A model generated the notes under the pieces. The model searched no databases. It had not been told where the DNA came from and saw only the letters and a program-made list of their open reading frames with translations. A stretch of 64,000 bases of DNA, taken from the NCBI RefSeq assembly GCF_958979055.1, contig NC_084895.1, positions 544,001-608,000 on the forward strand. Direction: 5' to 3'. This document shows, in pieces, positions 1 through 13,500 of the stretch (its first letter is position 1; every line of letters starts with the position of its first letter). The position numbers were made by a program, and so were the translations under genes. The DNA comes from Alnus glutinosa. Its lineage: Eukaryota > Streptophyta > Magnoliopsida > Fagales > Betulaceae.

Positions 1-1519
1 CACACTCCTTGTTAACCTCCTGCAATATGTAGCATAGATGATTGGAACTATGTTTGGGGGTAAGGGGAACTATAGCGAGGTTAGCCTAGTATGAAAGTTA
101 AGCCCAGCCAAATTTGATAGGAAATTTGCATTTTTTGAAAGATAAATATTAGTGAAGATGTCTGCAAGCTGGTCATGGATAGACACAGAGAACTCGTCTT
201 TTTGTTTAGCAATTTATATCCCAGAAATATATAAGCCAACAATATTTTAAATTTTACACATTGAAATTAGTTGCGTCCCTTTTAAACTAATCAAAGGAGC
301 TGGAAGTAACTTCCAAAAAAGTTAATAATAAAATTTTATCAACTAATTAATACAGAATACAAAATAACTGAGAATAGACATTCCTGACCCAAAAGAACTC
401 GGGAGAAACTACATTTACACCCTCTAACAACCAAAAAATTTGCAATGTCACCCCCTAATGTTTCAATTTTTGCAATCAACCCCCTCCCCCCCCCCCCCCC
501 CCAAAAAAAAAAAAAAAAAATCTACCACTGACGTTGCAATGTCCCCCTTTTATGACCAAAAATGATGAAAATACCCCTGATAAAAATTTAGAAAAAAAAG
601 AAGAAGTCAGAAATTGAAAGATTGAGGGAATATTGCAAAAATTGAAAGATTGAGGGGACATTGCAAATTTGTTTGTAGTAAGAGGGGATAAATGAACTTT
701 CCCAAAAAAGCTACCATTATGCAATATGAGCTTCAACTTGTTTAAAGAGGTAACATTATGGAAATTATGTTTGTTAACAAGAATAGTTTCCAGGATCACG
801 TGAAGTCAAAGACTGAAATTGGTGGAAATCCCAACATCAAAATTTAATATGACTTGGAAAATGGAATAAAAGGTCAAAATGTTGAAATTTCATAAGAGTC
901 TAAAACCCTAGTCAGTGCAACATATCTTTTTTCTTTCTTTTTGGGCCAAGTGAGGCACTAGAAATTGGCATCACTATATATATCAAAATTTAAAAGGCTC
1001 CACCTACCTCAAATAGGTCGTCTGAGATTAGGCCCATCCCATGCGCAAATGGAACAAGAGCATTGCCATCAAATTCCTCATCTGCAACTCCATTTCCCAC
1101 CAAGTAACCCTGTATGCAATGACTTCAGATTGCAGTCATAAATTTTAGGAAAAAATATAAAAGGCCCCCTCAACTAACCATCGATTTTAAAATAGCCCCA
1201 TGAATTGACAAGTGTACTAAAGTGATACATTAAACTACTAGGGTGTGCCAAAAAGCCACTTTTTTTTTTTTTAATTATATTCCAATAATATCTTTATTCT
1301 CTTAAAAACTAAAATAAAAAATTGTTAAAATAAAAAAACTAAACTAACAGAATTTGACTGCAGGGACTAAACTGTTATTTTGGCCTACCCTAAGCACCTT
1401 TGAATTATTTTTTATATTACAAGGAGCGATTTGTAATTTATGACAACTATATTGACTGATTTTGCATTTATCCCAAAAAAATAGTTTTTAAGAGAATAAG
1501 TGTATTATAGGAATATATA

Positions 1520-1560
<41 letters not shown>

Positions 1561-4087
1561 GGCCTTTTTGGCACACCTTGGTAGTTTGATGGATCACTTT
1601 AGCACACTTGTCAATTCATGGGGCTATTTTAAAAGCGGCTGCTAGTTGAAGGGGCTTTTTTATATTTTTCTTAAATTTTAAAATTAACCAGACAAAAAAA
1701 AGAAAGAGAACAGTTAAAGATACACACCTTGAAGTTCAGAATGGGCTTTATACCAGCATCAATTCCTGTGAAAATTTTAAAACTGCTATTTAGTTTTGAT
1801 TTTAATCATTGCAAGTTCAAATATAAGAAAGAATACCGTTCACTACTTCATAAGCTAGAGTCGGCACATATACTCCAGCATAGGACTCTCCGGCAATAAA
1901 AAATGGGTTGGAGAGGAACTCTGGGTACAACTCAAACCACTGGTTGCACAACATTAAAATGTAGACAATTAGTATTCCAAAAAGTAAGATGAAAAAACTC
2001 TATCAATTAGGTTGCAAGGCTTTTAAACTATTTTCCTTTTTACCTTAAGGAGAAATGTGTGTGTATCAGAGGCAGTCTTTAGGTCGCCAGTTTTATAATC
2101 TGTTTGATTTTTTGAGTATGAAAATCCAACACCAGCAGGAGAATCCAAATATATAATGTTGGAAACCTAAAATGTAAAGCAGAATTATAGATGAGCGATT
2201 AAACGTGGATATGAAAAAAAGGAAACTGAACAAAATCAAACTCAATACAGTCATTTCTTAATGTTTGCATTAAAAAATCCATCTTTTTTTTTTTTTTCTT
2301 TTTAAAGTTAGAATTAGTTCAAGAAATTCAACCTTTGACCAGCTGTACGGATTGAGGTGCAGCTGGGGAAGGCCTCCCTTAGTCTTTGCTGCTTCAAAAT
2401 TGAAAGGGCCTGCAAAAAGTCATGGAAATAGTACTTCACAAATCAATTAAATTCAAGCACATTATTAATATTATCGGACTTTTAAGCAGTACCTAGAAGT
2501 TGAAAGGCATAGAAGCAGTGGCGGAGCCACTTCTAGGCCGGCAGGGGCCATGACCCCTGCAATAGTTGAAAAAAAAATATATTCCTAGAGAGCTCATCCC
2601 ATGCAAGAGTTAAGGGCCCCTACAAATTTTGTTGCCCCTTCGAAATGACTCCACACAAAAGTTACAAAACTTTGCTTGTTTCACTCTTTTATTGAAAAGT
2701 TTAAACCTTAAGTGAAAAAAAAAGTCTTGAAGATTGGACATGGTGTAAACAAAGTTAGAATAGTGTTAAAAAAAAAAAAAAAAAAAAGTCTACTTCTTCT
2801 CTTCCCATTAAATGATAGATGCCTTTTCTTTTCTTATTTTTTATTCTTTTATAGTCTTGTTTAAATTTTTTTAGATGATAATTCATAATATTAGATTGCA
2901 TAAACAAAGTATTGTGGAAAATGTGATTAATGTGTTTACTATATAGTGTCATATGAATTTAATTTTGTAGCTTGAAATGTGTAGAGTAGCTGAATAAGTC
3001 ACAATGATGTTATCGTGTCCGTGTTAGTGGAGAATTTTGTATATACTAATTTCTAAGCAAGTGCCTTTAGTGGGAAGCTAGGAATTTAAGCTTCAGTTCG
3101 GCCCCATCAAGCATAAATTCCTGGCTCTGCCCCTGCATAGAAGTACTTGAATGCAGAACTATTTGTTTTAGATTCATGACTATTCAAAGGCTACTATAGT
3201 AGACTGCCAAGTAACCAGTAAATAAGATCACGTTATAGAATTTATGATCCTATTTTGGTATAAGAGAGTAATTAGCACAATTCAGTAATAAAATAAATAA
3301 ATTGAAACACAATCATCAGAACTGTTGGAGTTGAACTTATCTTAGGCTATACTCGGAACAAACTATAATCAATCAAAACACAGTAAGAGTCAAAAGTCGC
3401 ATTTCAATAGTCATGAAAAAACAATCTCATCATCATATGTCCCACATGCCCCTTAATGAATACTAATCAATCATGAAACACCAATTTGGTCAAACCTTAT
3501 CATCTTCTTAGTCTTCAAAATACCCAAAACCACACTCATATATGCAGAAGTTCTAATCTAATTTTTTTTTTAATGATCGAACAAACGAGGAAAGGGGAAC
3601 TTCAAAATTCATTAAAACTAAGGAAGAAAGGAATAAACTTTATGGCAGAATTGAAATGATACCGTGCTCATATACGAAACCGTCAAAGCTGGAGCAGCCT
3701 GGACCGCCGTTAAGCCACAGAACCAACGGATCCTCAGATGGGTTCCGTTCGGATTCCACAAGGTAGTAAAACAGATTCTTACCATGACTTTGGTCGATTG
3801 TCACATACCTTCAAAATACCCACATAACAAGAGAAACCCAACAAAGAATCCAAAGCATTAACATGAAAGAAATTATGCACTCCCAGAATACGGGAAACCA
3901 AATTGAGTAAGACAAACAGAGAAATGGGAAATGTAAAGGCATACCCAGAGTAGTGTTTGGAAAGGAGAGTGCCACTGAAGCCAGGAATCTCTGTTACGAG
4001 AGCAGTCTGTGGAGCTGACTGGGTGAGCACAAAGCTCAAGAAGATGTACACGAGCACCTTGTAGATGATAAGACAAGTTTCTGCCAT
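1..4087 (-). CDS. Serine carboxypeptidase-like protein (peptidase S10), 3' part outside the window
   Basis: Secreted or vacuolar alpha/beta-hydrolase of family S10, which acts as a carboxypeptidase or an acyltransferase. Exons read as 3945-4087, 3663-3808, 2333-2409, 2044-2166, 1837-1939, 1728-1765, 1008-1109 and 1-19 (continuing off the edge). All joins keep frame and use GT-AG. Exon 1 starts at the ATG at 4087 and encodes a hydrophobic signal peptide followed by [11 protein letters not shown] and SKHYSGYVTI. Exon 2 carries the oxyanion-hole stretch [13 protein letters not shown]. Exon 4 carries [13 protein letters not shown]. Exon 5 carries the nucleophile motif [10 protein letters not shown]. 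Exon 7 carries [10 protein letters not shown]. The catalytic Asp and His lie beyond position 1. It resembles the SCPL20-type class I group. No stop or frameshift is seen in the eight exons. Introns 2, 6 and 7 hold transposons, described separately. Confidence 0.93.
401..703. mobile_element. MULE-like foldback element in carboxypeptidase intron 7
   Basis: The two halves are inverted copies. The left arm starts GGGAGAAACTACATTTACAC. The right arm, read in reverse, starts GGGAAAGTTCATTTATCCCC, and both continue into a 'TTTGCAATGTC' block. A C-run/A-run sits at the centre. Flanking 9-mers are only loosely similar, so the ends are approximate. It resembles the other foldbacks of this window in having C-rich arm ends. 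No coding capacity. Confidence 0.6.
1148..1671. mobile_element. MULE-type foldback element with 9-bp target duplication, in carboxypeptidase intron 6
   Basis: Long inverted arms (about 120 bases each: 'ggccccctcaacta', 'ccccatgaattgac', 'gtgtgccaaaaag' and their complements) surround an A/T-rich centre with a long A-run. The element is bracketed by the perfect 9-mer TAAATTTTA at 1139-1147 and 1672-1680. A 9-bp duplication is the signature of Mutator-like elements. It lies between exons 6 and 7 of the carboxypeptidase and leaves both splice sites intact. Confidence 0.78.
2516..3135. mobile_element. Non-autonomous hAT element (MITE) in carboxypeptidase intron 2
   Basis: It begins CAGTGGCGGAGCCA and ends TGGCTCTGCCCCTG, which reads in reverse as CAGGGGCAGAGCCA. 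A perfect 8-bp duplication CATAGAAG occurs at 2508-2515 and 3136-3143. Eight-bp duplications and CAG..CTG ends are typical of hAT transposons. It has no transposase. Its termini match the style of the autonomous hAT at 34546-42210, which makes that element a candidate source of transposase. Confidence 0.9.
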
Positions 4088-4420
4088 GGATTGGCGTGTG
4101 AGTACAGACTAGTCTGTGGGATGGGATCTGTTTGAGATTAGACTTGAGAGAAACGTCAACCACACAAGCATGTCATATAGCTTACTAACTAACTATGTTG
4201 TTGGTGAAGAACATGGGTTCATTTTTTATGGTATTTATTGAGGGGCGTGCATAGGAGATGATGCAAAGATTGCAACTTGATGATTGTGGTTTTCTCCTTT
4301 TGCTAACAACTTCTTGCGATTGCTGTTGCTTACAAGCCACGGTCAGAGAGAGAGAGAGAGAATGAAGGAAAAAGTGGTGCAGTCTTAATTCACACGCGGA
4401 CGCTGTGGAAAAAGTGGCAG
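4088..4420 (-). promoter_or_regulatory. 5' flank of the carboxypeptidase gene with (GA)n tract
   Basis: This is the region immediately upstream of the carboxypeptidase ATG. On the gene strand it carries a CT-rich run (GA repeat on the + strand near 4346-4361), common in plant 5' leaders and core promoters. I could not place a TATA box with certainty. Confidence 0.3.
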
Positions 4421-4526
4421 GAGGTGATGGGCCTGATGGAGTACTTTGTGCTTGTGGGAGGACCAGTTATAGCATTACACGTTGTTCGCATGTTGTTTCT
4501 ATCTGGTCCTAAAAACATCATGTTTC

Positions 4527-4558
<32 letters not shown>

Positions 4559-4624
4559 ATGCGGCCTTTAAATTTTTTATTAAATTTTGATAAAATGATA
4601 ATTAATTAAGATAACAAATGACTT

Positions 4625-4960
4625 TCACATGTCGAGATGATTTGTTTGGACTATTTAAGCACCTGCTTAAACAGGTGTATAGGTGTAACCTATTTAAAGG
4701 TCCGTTTGAGTTTCACCTCTCGAGATAATTTATTTGGACTTTTTAAGCACCTGCTTAAATTAGTGCAGCCTATTTATCCTTTTCATATACAATACGAACA
4801 GTTCATTACACTCAACTCCCGTTCACAAAGTAATAATGATTTTTCGATCTTTGCTTAAGGAGAGATGCTATAATTTGGGCCATTCGACCAAATATAGCTC
4901 ACATATTCTTTTTTGATGTAATACGAACAGCTCATTACACTCTATCTTTGTCCCAAAGTA
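4625..4960. repeat. Short diverged duplications in a gene-free spacer
   Basis: Two copies of a block ending in TTTAAGCACCTGCTTAAA (near 4660 and 4745) are followed by two copies of an 'aatacgaacag.tcattacactc' block (near 4792 and 4920). They look like partial tandem duplications of an old repeat. Nothing coding is visible from 4400 to 6900; the short reading frames there have no family resemblance. Confidence 0.5.
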
Positions 4961-6959
4961 GTGACCAATGAGTTTTATCCCTTTGCTTCAAGAGAGGTGC
5001 TAACTTTAATGGTCATAATCCTCCTAAGCTTTGCTAAAAAGAGTGGGAGTTCAAATAAGGATAAGGCATCAAACTTGAATGGTCATTGTCCTCATCAGCT
5101 TTTTCCCTAAACTTCTCCACGGCATTGTGAAGGATTAAAAATTTGATAATTACAGATTGGATTTTTAGTTGTTTTTACACCTTTCACTCTTATCTCCTAA
5201 AAGAAAGGAAAAAAATGTAAGAAAATATGATAAATCTCTCCCATCAAACTGAATGAGAATAAGAAAGAAAGTAAAGAAAGGGGGCTTTTACCATTATCCC
5301 ATTGTGTTAAGAAAGAGGAGGTGGTGAGGGTGCTAAAGCCTGATGGGGTTGAGGTGGCGTGGGATTAAGTTAAGGAGAGAAAGTGTTGCTATGTGTTGGA
5401 GAGCAACACTGTCATTCTGCGCACATAGACGACTCTTAGAACGTGTTTTGGTGAGTTTGATTTTTTTTTTTTCAAACACTATAAAAGATTTTGACTTCCC
5501 TCATCGGACACTAATTGATTTTCAAATGAGATAGTCAAAGGTTCGATCCAACAAATGCTATCAAAGCCAAGATCATTGGTTCGAGTCGGTCAAAGTAGGT
5601 GAGATGATCAAATGCCTGATTCAACAGAACGTAAGATGGTGGAGGATTTGCACTTAGGCTTGGATTGGTGGGCATAACTAGAATAAGAATAAAAAAAAAA
5701 AGTTTTATTAATAAAATGGACAGAAATAAGATGAAAACTAAAGGGATACCAAAAGAATAACAATGGGATCTAGGTGGGATTGAGATTTATTACAAATGAT
5801 GATCTTAGTGAGAGACTTTCGATGCCCTCAACTCGAGTAAGAGCTCTCCTATTCAAACAGGACTTGTCTATCTTAGTGAAATTTTTGTGGACAAAATCAT
5901 ACCATTAGTTTATATTGTAAAAGAATAAAAGCAAATGTGATGATCGGACGCTATTTTACAGGTATAGATTAAGGAGTAATGCTAGAAGTCACTCTTGTGT
6001 CCTTTCAAAAATAATGTGCCTTTTAAAATCACCAGTAAACCTGTGATTAATCACTACTGAATTTTGATTAAGTAGATATTTTAAAAACCACATTATTGTT
6101 GAAGAAATACATAAATAATAAAAGAGCGACTTCTAAAATTACTCGTAGATTAAGTTGATAGAATTACTTTTTTTGAGATTTTGTTTTTGGTGGAAGCATT
6201 TGCGTGGTTGAATCAACTTGATATGACATTAGTTCAGCAAAAAGCTAAAAACAAAAGAAACAAGCTGGATATTTTTGGTGCTTTATGAGAGAGAGAGAGA
6301 CAGAGGAAGCAGTGGAGGAACGGAGCAAAATGCCCGCATGCAATGTATTTGTGACAGTGACGATGTAGGACTGTAGGAGGAGGAAGACTTTTTCTTTTTT
6401 TAAATGTTATGATATAATATAAAAGTGTGGGGGATGACTACACTTGTGATGGTGTGATCATCCCTTAAACCCTTTATCATTTCCCACTTGATTACATTAT
6501 AACATTAGATGATAAACTTAGTTGAACATGATTAAATTGATACCAAGAAACTCTTCCATGCCAACTCTCATTTGTGAGCCTCCACAGATCGACGTCGGAT
6601 CGTGATTGGCTTACATGTGTGCACACTGTGCCACTACTTTATTTAATTGCACCCTCTACTATATGCTCTCCCACAATTGATGATTTTAGCTATACACAAA
6701 TCCATTTATCAACCTACCCCACATATTTGATTAAGTACTCCTTCTATAGCCATTATTCCTGAAATTTTCCTTGATACACCTATCAGCATCTTTTACACTC
6801 TTAGAGCATAGATATTACCTAGTCTCTACATAATACATGTACCTCGTTAATGCCATTTGCCTTTAACCGACCAATTATGTCACCATTAGGCAGAAGTGCA
6901 TAGTATCGGTCATCCAAACGTCCATAAATCCTTCCAACTATGCGCTAACCCATGCAACT

Positions 6960-7200
6960 ATAACCTATGTGTTTCTTAATTTCATTGTCACTACATATCC
7001 TCTTAATTTATCAGAGGCAACCCCTTTGGTCATAAGATCAGCCACCATCTCGATTGAGGGAACAAACTCAACTTTAATTTCATCTCTCTACACAATATCT
7101 TGAACATAGTCTACAAACTTTGTCCTAGGTGAATATGTGTCAACGAAGTCTACATCAGGTTGTTGAGTAAACTATTTAGCCACCAACCTAACTTTGTAAT
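6960..7200 (-). mobile_element. Ty1/copia pol remnant, internally deleted
   Basis: Translated on the minus strand, the segment first reads YKVRLVAK, then TQQPDVDFVDTYSP, which is the conserved start of copia reverse transcriptase. It then passes directly to EVEF-like sequence ending EMVADLMTKGV, the C-terminal part of copia RNase H. Most of the reverse transcriptase and RNase H is therefore missing. Several stops interrupt the frame. The AT-rich stretch to its left (6430-6950) may be its decayed LTR, but I could not define its ends. Confidence 0.65.
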
Positions 7201-7575
7201 ATCAAGGCTTCCATCTACTGCTTCTTCTTTTTTCTCTTCTTTTTTTTTTCCTTCTCTTTTCTTATGCTTATGCAACTACAATGCCATTACCATGTCCTTG
7301 CTCTTTGGTACACAAAAAACATGCTCATCTATCAATTACACCGCAATACTTACTAAACAAAACGTTGTGTTTAAACTACAATGATACACGGTACAGTTAC
7401 AATGTTACATGCTTTCATCGAGGAATATTCTACACTCCTTATACTCATTTTCTTTTCCCATGGAAACAGACAAAACCCGTATATGTTGCATTCCACTATT
7501 TCCTCAAACTACCAATCAAATATTTTTTCAATTACTTGACACATAAAGCTTGCTTATCATACAGTCACTACTTGA

Positions 7576-10500
7576 TTACCTGATGGAAATTACAACTAAA
7601 GCTATCAATAATATGACCAATATTCCTCTGCGTGAATAGGATAAAGACGGTGCACCGGAGAACTTGACTCTCTGAGCCTGATCACTGCAGAAGAAAGAAA
7701 CAAACAATAACCCTTAGTAAAGATGGCAAAAGGTGTTTGTTGAAGATCTATAGAATAAGAACCAAAGAATTAGAAAGTACTTTTTAGCATCACTCATTTC
7801 AAAAGCAAGGGTAAATCTGAAAAGGGTTTTGGCATTTGGATCTCCACTGACCAAAAATAGTATATTAGAAAGGATATAGCTGTGTTTGACTTCTTACTTT
7901 TGTAAGGATGAAAGCAAGCCACAATATATGGTATTCTCAGGCAAAGCAACCTCAGTGTTGTCATTCTCTGGGTTTAAAACGCTCACATAAACTTCCTGTC
8001 CCAGATACCATGAGTTGAGATTCTCCGCACGAAGGTTCCAAATGCCAGCATTGTCAAGAGAAATTAGAATGGCTGTCCAAGCTCCAGGAAAGACCTGTAC
8101 TCAAAAGTGAGAAATAAGTAGTTATCAACACAATCTCTCATTTTTTTTCCTTTTTATTTTTTATTTTTTATAGCTCATCAGTTGTCAACAAAGAATCAAA
8201 CCTAAACACAAGTACTTCAATGACAGCCACTAAGAAAGTAACTAAAAAGCTTGTACATATGAGCATGAAAGCAGCAAAAACTCCCAGGTTAAAGGATAGA
8301 CTCGGAGCAATGGAATTAAGGAAATGAGTATCTACTTATTTTCCATTTAAAATTATGTATTCACATCCAAAACATGTCATAAATGAAAAGGTTAAAGGGA
8401 GTCTTTGAGAATTAATCCAAAAGTACATAATAGAAGCAACCATGGCAAAGAAACTCCTAACTTGTCATTGATCACCATGTGAGCATCCTTTTTCAAGTAT
8501 CAAATCAATTATTTGATTTTGAAAATGTTTTAATTATAACATATACTGTCATCTATGATGATTCTTTTTTATTTTTTTCAAAACTCTGGATGTGGGCACT
8601 ATTAATGGATTTCTCCAGCCACTAGATTCCAGTACGCAACTTTAGGTATCTTATGATGGCTTAGTGTGAAATTTGCTTAAAGTTCGCTATTGAAGTGCCT
8701 ACCTGCAAAATGCAACTAGCAGTCTAGCACCTCTCTCAGGTAGAATTTAATAGTGCTCATTTATTAGATTTTGAGAGAAGATCTTCTCAGAATGTAAAAA
8801 ATCGCCAGGCATTGCGTTTCATTTCATTTTGACAACATGCCTAAGAAAGGGTCCTAATATCTGGGAGCATCACAAATCCACAAGCACTTAGAACCATTCT
8901 TCAATTCTTCTATGCGTGATATTTCAAAGGAAATTAGCATCCAAACAGATTGTAAAACTCTTTGGCATTTAAAATAATCTCTAGTTTTCATTTTCATAAA
9001 ATTGATCTTGTATGCCTTTCTTGACATCATCTATCCTATTCCTTGTAGCTAGCTTTCCAATACAAAAACTGCTTGACCAATTGATTTATACAAAAGCAAT
9101 TAGGGTCAAGATTATTAGATGGGCATACCTGTATAGTGGAGCGAGCAACGCCATCCCATTTGTTATAAGTGCCTCTGCTATTCTCCGCCCACACTCCAAA
9201 ATCCATACTACAGTGCAAATGGAAAATTGTCCAAATCAATTTTTGAATTCCATAAATTAGAATTAGTCAGCTGATAACATCATAGCTAAAGGCTCACCCC
9301 ACAACAAAGAATGCATAGCCATCCATGTGGTAGCTCTGGACAGTGGTATCATTGTTTTGAAAGATGATTTCCATAAATCCTTTGAAAGTACCATTAATTA
9401 GAGATGTATCAACTTTGGGAGGTCTGTTCATCAATCTATTTGGGAAATCTAACTTGTACACCCCTGGAATGTTGAACTGGTGGGCAAGCTTCAGGGGTGT
9501 TGAAGGTGGTAAGTATGAAATACCATTGAGGGTAGTACGCCACTTCCCATGTATAAGCTCTGGAGGTCTATTGAGGATCACATATACATCTGTGACAGTA
9601 ATTTGACCATATCTGAAAGATCCCTGTGGGTTTGGACGAGCAGCACCAGCAGATACGTTCCATCTGAAGAATGCACCACCGGGACAGGAATGTGAAAATA
9701 GTCAGCTCAGCATCCATGATTACTTAAAAAACCCACTAATAGAACAACAATGTTGCAAATATTTTATTTCAAGGATAACAAACAAGTCCATTGGTTTAGT
9801 TGTTCTGTTCTGTTTTGTCAGGCAGAGTGAGTTTGTTTCCCTCTAAGGGAATTTGAATCCAGTTTTCACTGGAGAGTTGTAGAATGTTGAGTTTGTTCTA
9901 TGAAAGGTTTAATTCATCAAAAAAAAGGATAACAAACAACAAACAGAGCAAAATAGTAAAACCCTTCTTCAGTTTCTGTTGTAGTTTTGTTTGCTTCCCT
10001 TCAGATGAAACTGTTAATCATAAGCAGTTGAAAAGATAACTTTATCCCAGATCATAAAAATTATTATTATCCAGAACAGGGATGAAGCCATCTTTTCAAC
10101 CACTCACATTCTTGCATAGGAAATGCTATTGATTAAAGAAAGACTGTCAGAATCTTCTTGAGGTCTAGAATATTTCCTTTAGGGATATTTATGTCAACAA
10201 TCCAAAGAGAGATAAAAACTTATACTACAACCTTATGGATCTTGCTTGATTCATTGAGAAATAAGGGTCGTATTCATTAGGAAGATCAGGAAGAGGACCT
10301 GAAGCAGGTCCTAGAGAATTGGAGTAGCGCAAGATGGCAACTCCAGTAGCTCTAACCCAAGCAGATGAATTGACAAACCGAGAAGTTGCGACAATGTAGT
10401 AGTCATGGTTAGCATTTTGATCCATTGTGACCAAGAATGAGTATGACTGACCCACGTGAATATCCATGTTTGTGTAGTTCTGCTGAACTGTGTAAGATCC

Positions 10501-13500
10501 TTCAGTCTCCACAAGAATTAAGTTATGATCTTGTATTCTGAAATTCAAGCTAGTTGAAATACCAACATTGTGCACCCTGAGGCGGTATGTTTTTCCTGTA
10601 GCAAATGAAATTGAAAATATTTGGCTATCAGTAAAACTGCAACAAAAAAGAAACTGAGTATATATTTAATGTTAGCAGAACATCGTACATGTAGAAACCA
10701 CCACAAGAGGGTGATCAATTACAATATATTGTAGTCGAGATGTTCTTGGGAAGAAAACCTACAAGATTTTATTTAGAACTACTACGGAAGGGAGCCCTTG
10801 CAGGTTCAAATACCTCAACTATCAGTATAGAGAAGTAGTACACCTCACAACTTTCATTTGGGCATACATGGGATTCTCAAGAAAATGAGATAATTTCCAT
10901 TCTGCTTTCATAATATTTGAAGGCACACAAGCATACCCTTGAAAGGGTTAGCAAACAAGCTTGATAAGACGGAGCATGCACAAAAAAAAAAGTTCCAAGT
11001 GTAATTTCAGAAGTTCTGGAAAGAAATTCAGGCATCTTTCAAATTCTATACTATGCAAAAGAATGATTTGAATCTCAGAAAATTAAGCTTTCCTTAACAA
11101 ACTAGAAACAGCTTTGAAGAGTATTTCATACAAAATTCAAATGAATGCATTGCCTTTCAGAAAGCACACAAAAAGGAAACCCACATCCTAGAATGAGGCC
11201 AAATATATAATGGAGATGATGCACCTAAAGAACATCTTGCAATTAAATTCTATCATTGTAGGAAGAAGGGGCCCACATGATCCAAATTCCTATGCTATTT
11301 AATTTTGTTTTTCTTCTGAAATCTTATTTGTATACTTTTTGCTTCATTTCTTAAGCGGTTATCACATAGTTTAGGAATATTTATGAGTCAAAGAATTGTT
11401 TGTAGAATAAAAAGTACAGAAAAGGGGTATATGTATATCAGTTTTTAGTGTTGAGTTGTGAAGCTTTGCTAGTTGTCTAGGGCTTGAACCTATCGTATCG
11501 CTTTGCTAATTTTCTCTCATTAATTAACTGCAGTTGCTTTTTTTTTTAATAAAAAAAAAAAAAAAAAAATTGGGGCATACTTGTGTAGGGTCGAATAAGT
11601 AGATCTCATATTTCCTTGGTTATTGCTGGTTTTAAGTTGTTTCCTTTTGCTGCATCAGGAGGGGTTTGGTCAAACTAGCACGTCCAGCATTCAACCATCA
11701 TTATGAGAGGGCTACCATTTTCCATAATCACAGAAATCATAAAGATGGATTTTATAACTTTACGTGCTAGTAACACAAACTGGAGTCATTTAAATGTGGG
11801 ACAGCTAGATCTGCCCTACATAAAATTGTAAATCAGTATACTCTTGGAATATGTGTTAGATAAATTTTAGATAGTTCCAAAATTTGTTCATTTGAGCATG
11901 TTAATGCTACATAATCGGCACACACATTGCAGGAAGTTACCTGGTTCAACATTTATTATCTGGTAAGCAATACCATCTGGAACAACCACCTCATCAAAGC
12001 GATAGGGACCCAGTCCATTTATAAGGATACCGTCGGGAACTCCAAGGTCGATTCCTTTTTCAACATCCTCCCTTAGTTCCTGTTTCCCCATAAGCATTGT
12101 TTAATACCAAGGAAATCAATAAAAGTAATTAGTTTTCACTAGTCACCACAGTCAGTGAGCCAAACATGATTTACACCGACCTTGTGACTCTTAGTATACC
12201 AGTCACTAATGAAGATTGTAATATCTCCATCTGGCATCCCGAACGGTAATGCAATCACTTCTCTGTTGTTTATGATGATTCCTCCATATCCACCTGCAGC
12301 TCTTTGGAAGCCTAGGGAAGGGAAGTAAAAGAAGCTCCCAATCTGATCTTTGACCTGAAACTGATATGTCCAATTCCAACCAGAAGGAATTGGACAATTG
12401 GTCCCTGAAACACCATCTTGCCAAGAGTTCTTCCTATGTTGTATGCCATTCCTGCATTAAACTAAGCAATATTAAAATTAAAATAAATCAAATGTGTTTT
12501 TTTTTTTTTTTTTTTTTTCTTGCTCTTGATGGTGGAAAATTTATATACCATGTGAGAAGCAATGGTTCATCAAGGTCATTCTTGACATTGACAACAACAT
12601 TCCAATTTGTAGTGACATTGAGAATTGGTCCCGGAAATTGCTCATTAATCCCAATCACCTGGAATTATTGGTACAAATTAGTTGGCATGGGCGAAGCAGC
12701 CAAGAGATTTAAGCACTTTTTGGCATATAAACTACCAACATATAGATAGATACTGAAATAAATAAATGTAGAATATCACAGCTAAAAAGATAAACAAAAA
12801 CTTTTGACTCCAAAAATCTAGGATCAGTATGAGAAAGAAATAGAATTAAGATCCCCTCAAATTCTTTGTCCGAATTTGATAGAATTCGGGCAGGTAGTTG
12901 TGAGTGAGCATTTATGAGACCCACCTGACCAAATAAAAGTTAGGCTGCCCAACTGCTTATCCGGTCAGGTGAATCTCATAAATGCTTACTCACAACAACC
13001 TGCCCGAATTGTATCAAATTCGGGCAAAGAATTTGAGGGGATCCTGATCCAAAGAAATAAGGGGTAAAAAATTAACAAGGTTGGCCATGCTTAAGTAGCC
13101 ATCAGGTAAACCTCATTTCCGTACCAAGCTTTAGCCCAATCATTCATAACTCATGGCCCAGGAGAAACAGGAAGAACAGATGGGCAAAGACATAGTTGTC
13201 ATGTTACAGATTATTTGAAGAAGCACAATTCAGTAACACAAATCAATAGGGAATTAAAGCTAAGGGGTAGAACAAGAATAAATCTCTAGACGTGACATAC
13301 AAATGTAGCAAAAATAACACGGCAGGAAGAGTATTACCAAACAATGGATTAAGAGAAGGTGTTCGTTACTAGAGCCAATCTCTAGATATGAAGCAAATTA
13401 TGGAGATTTACATGGTGGCAATATTTATTATCACAAGTATAAATTTCTCATTTTTTGTTCAACTACCTATTGTGGGACTTTGCACATCTAATACCATAAA

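Noticed and set aside
476..799. Open frame ending in poly-Phe and poly-Gly
   Set aside because: Artefact of the A-run and C-run at the centre of the foldback in carboxypeptidase intron 7.
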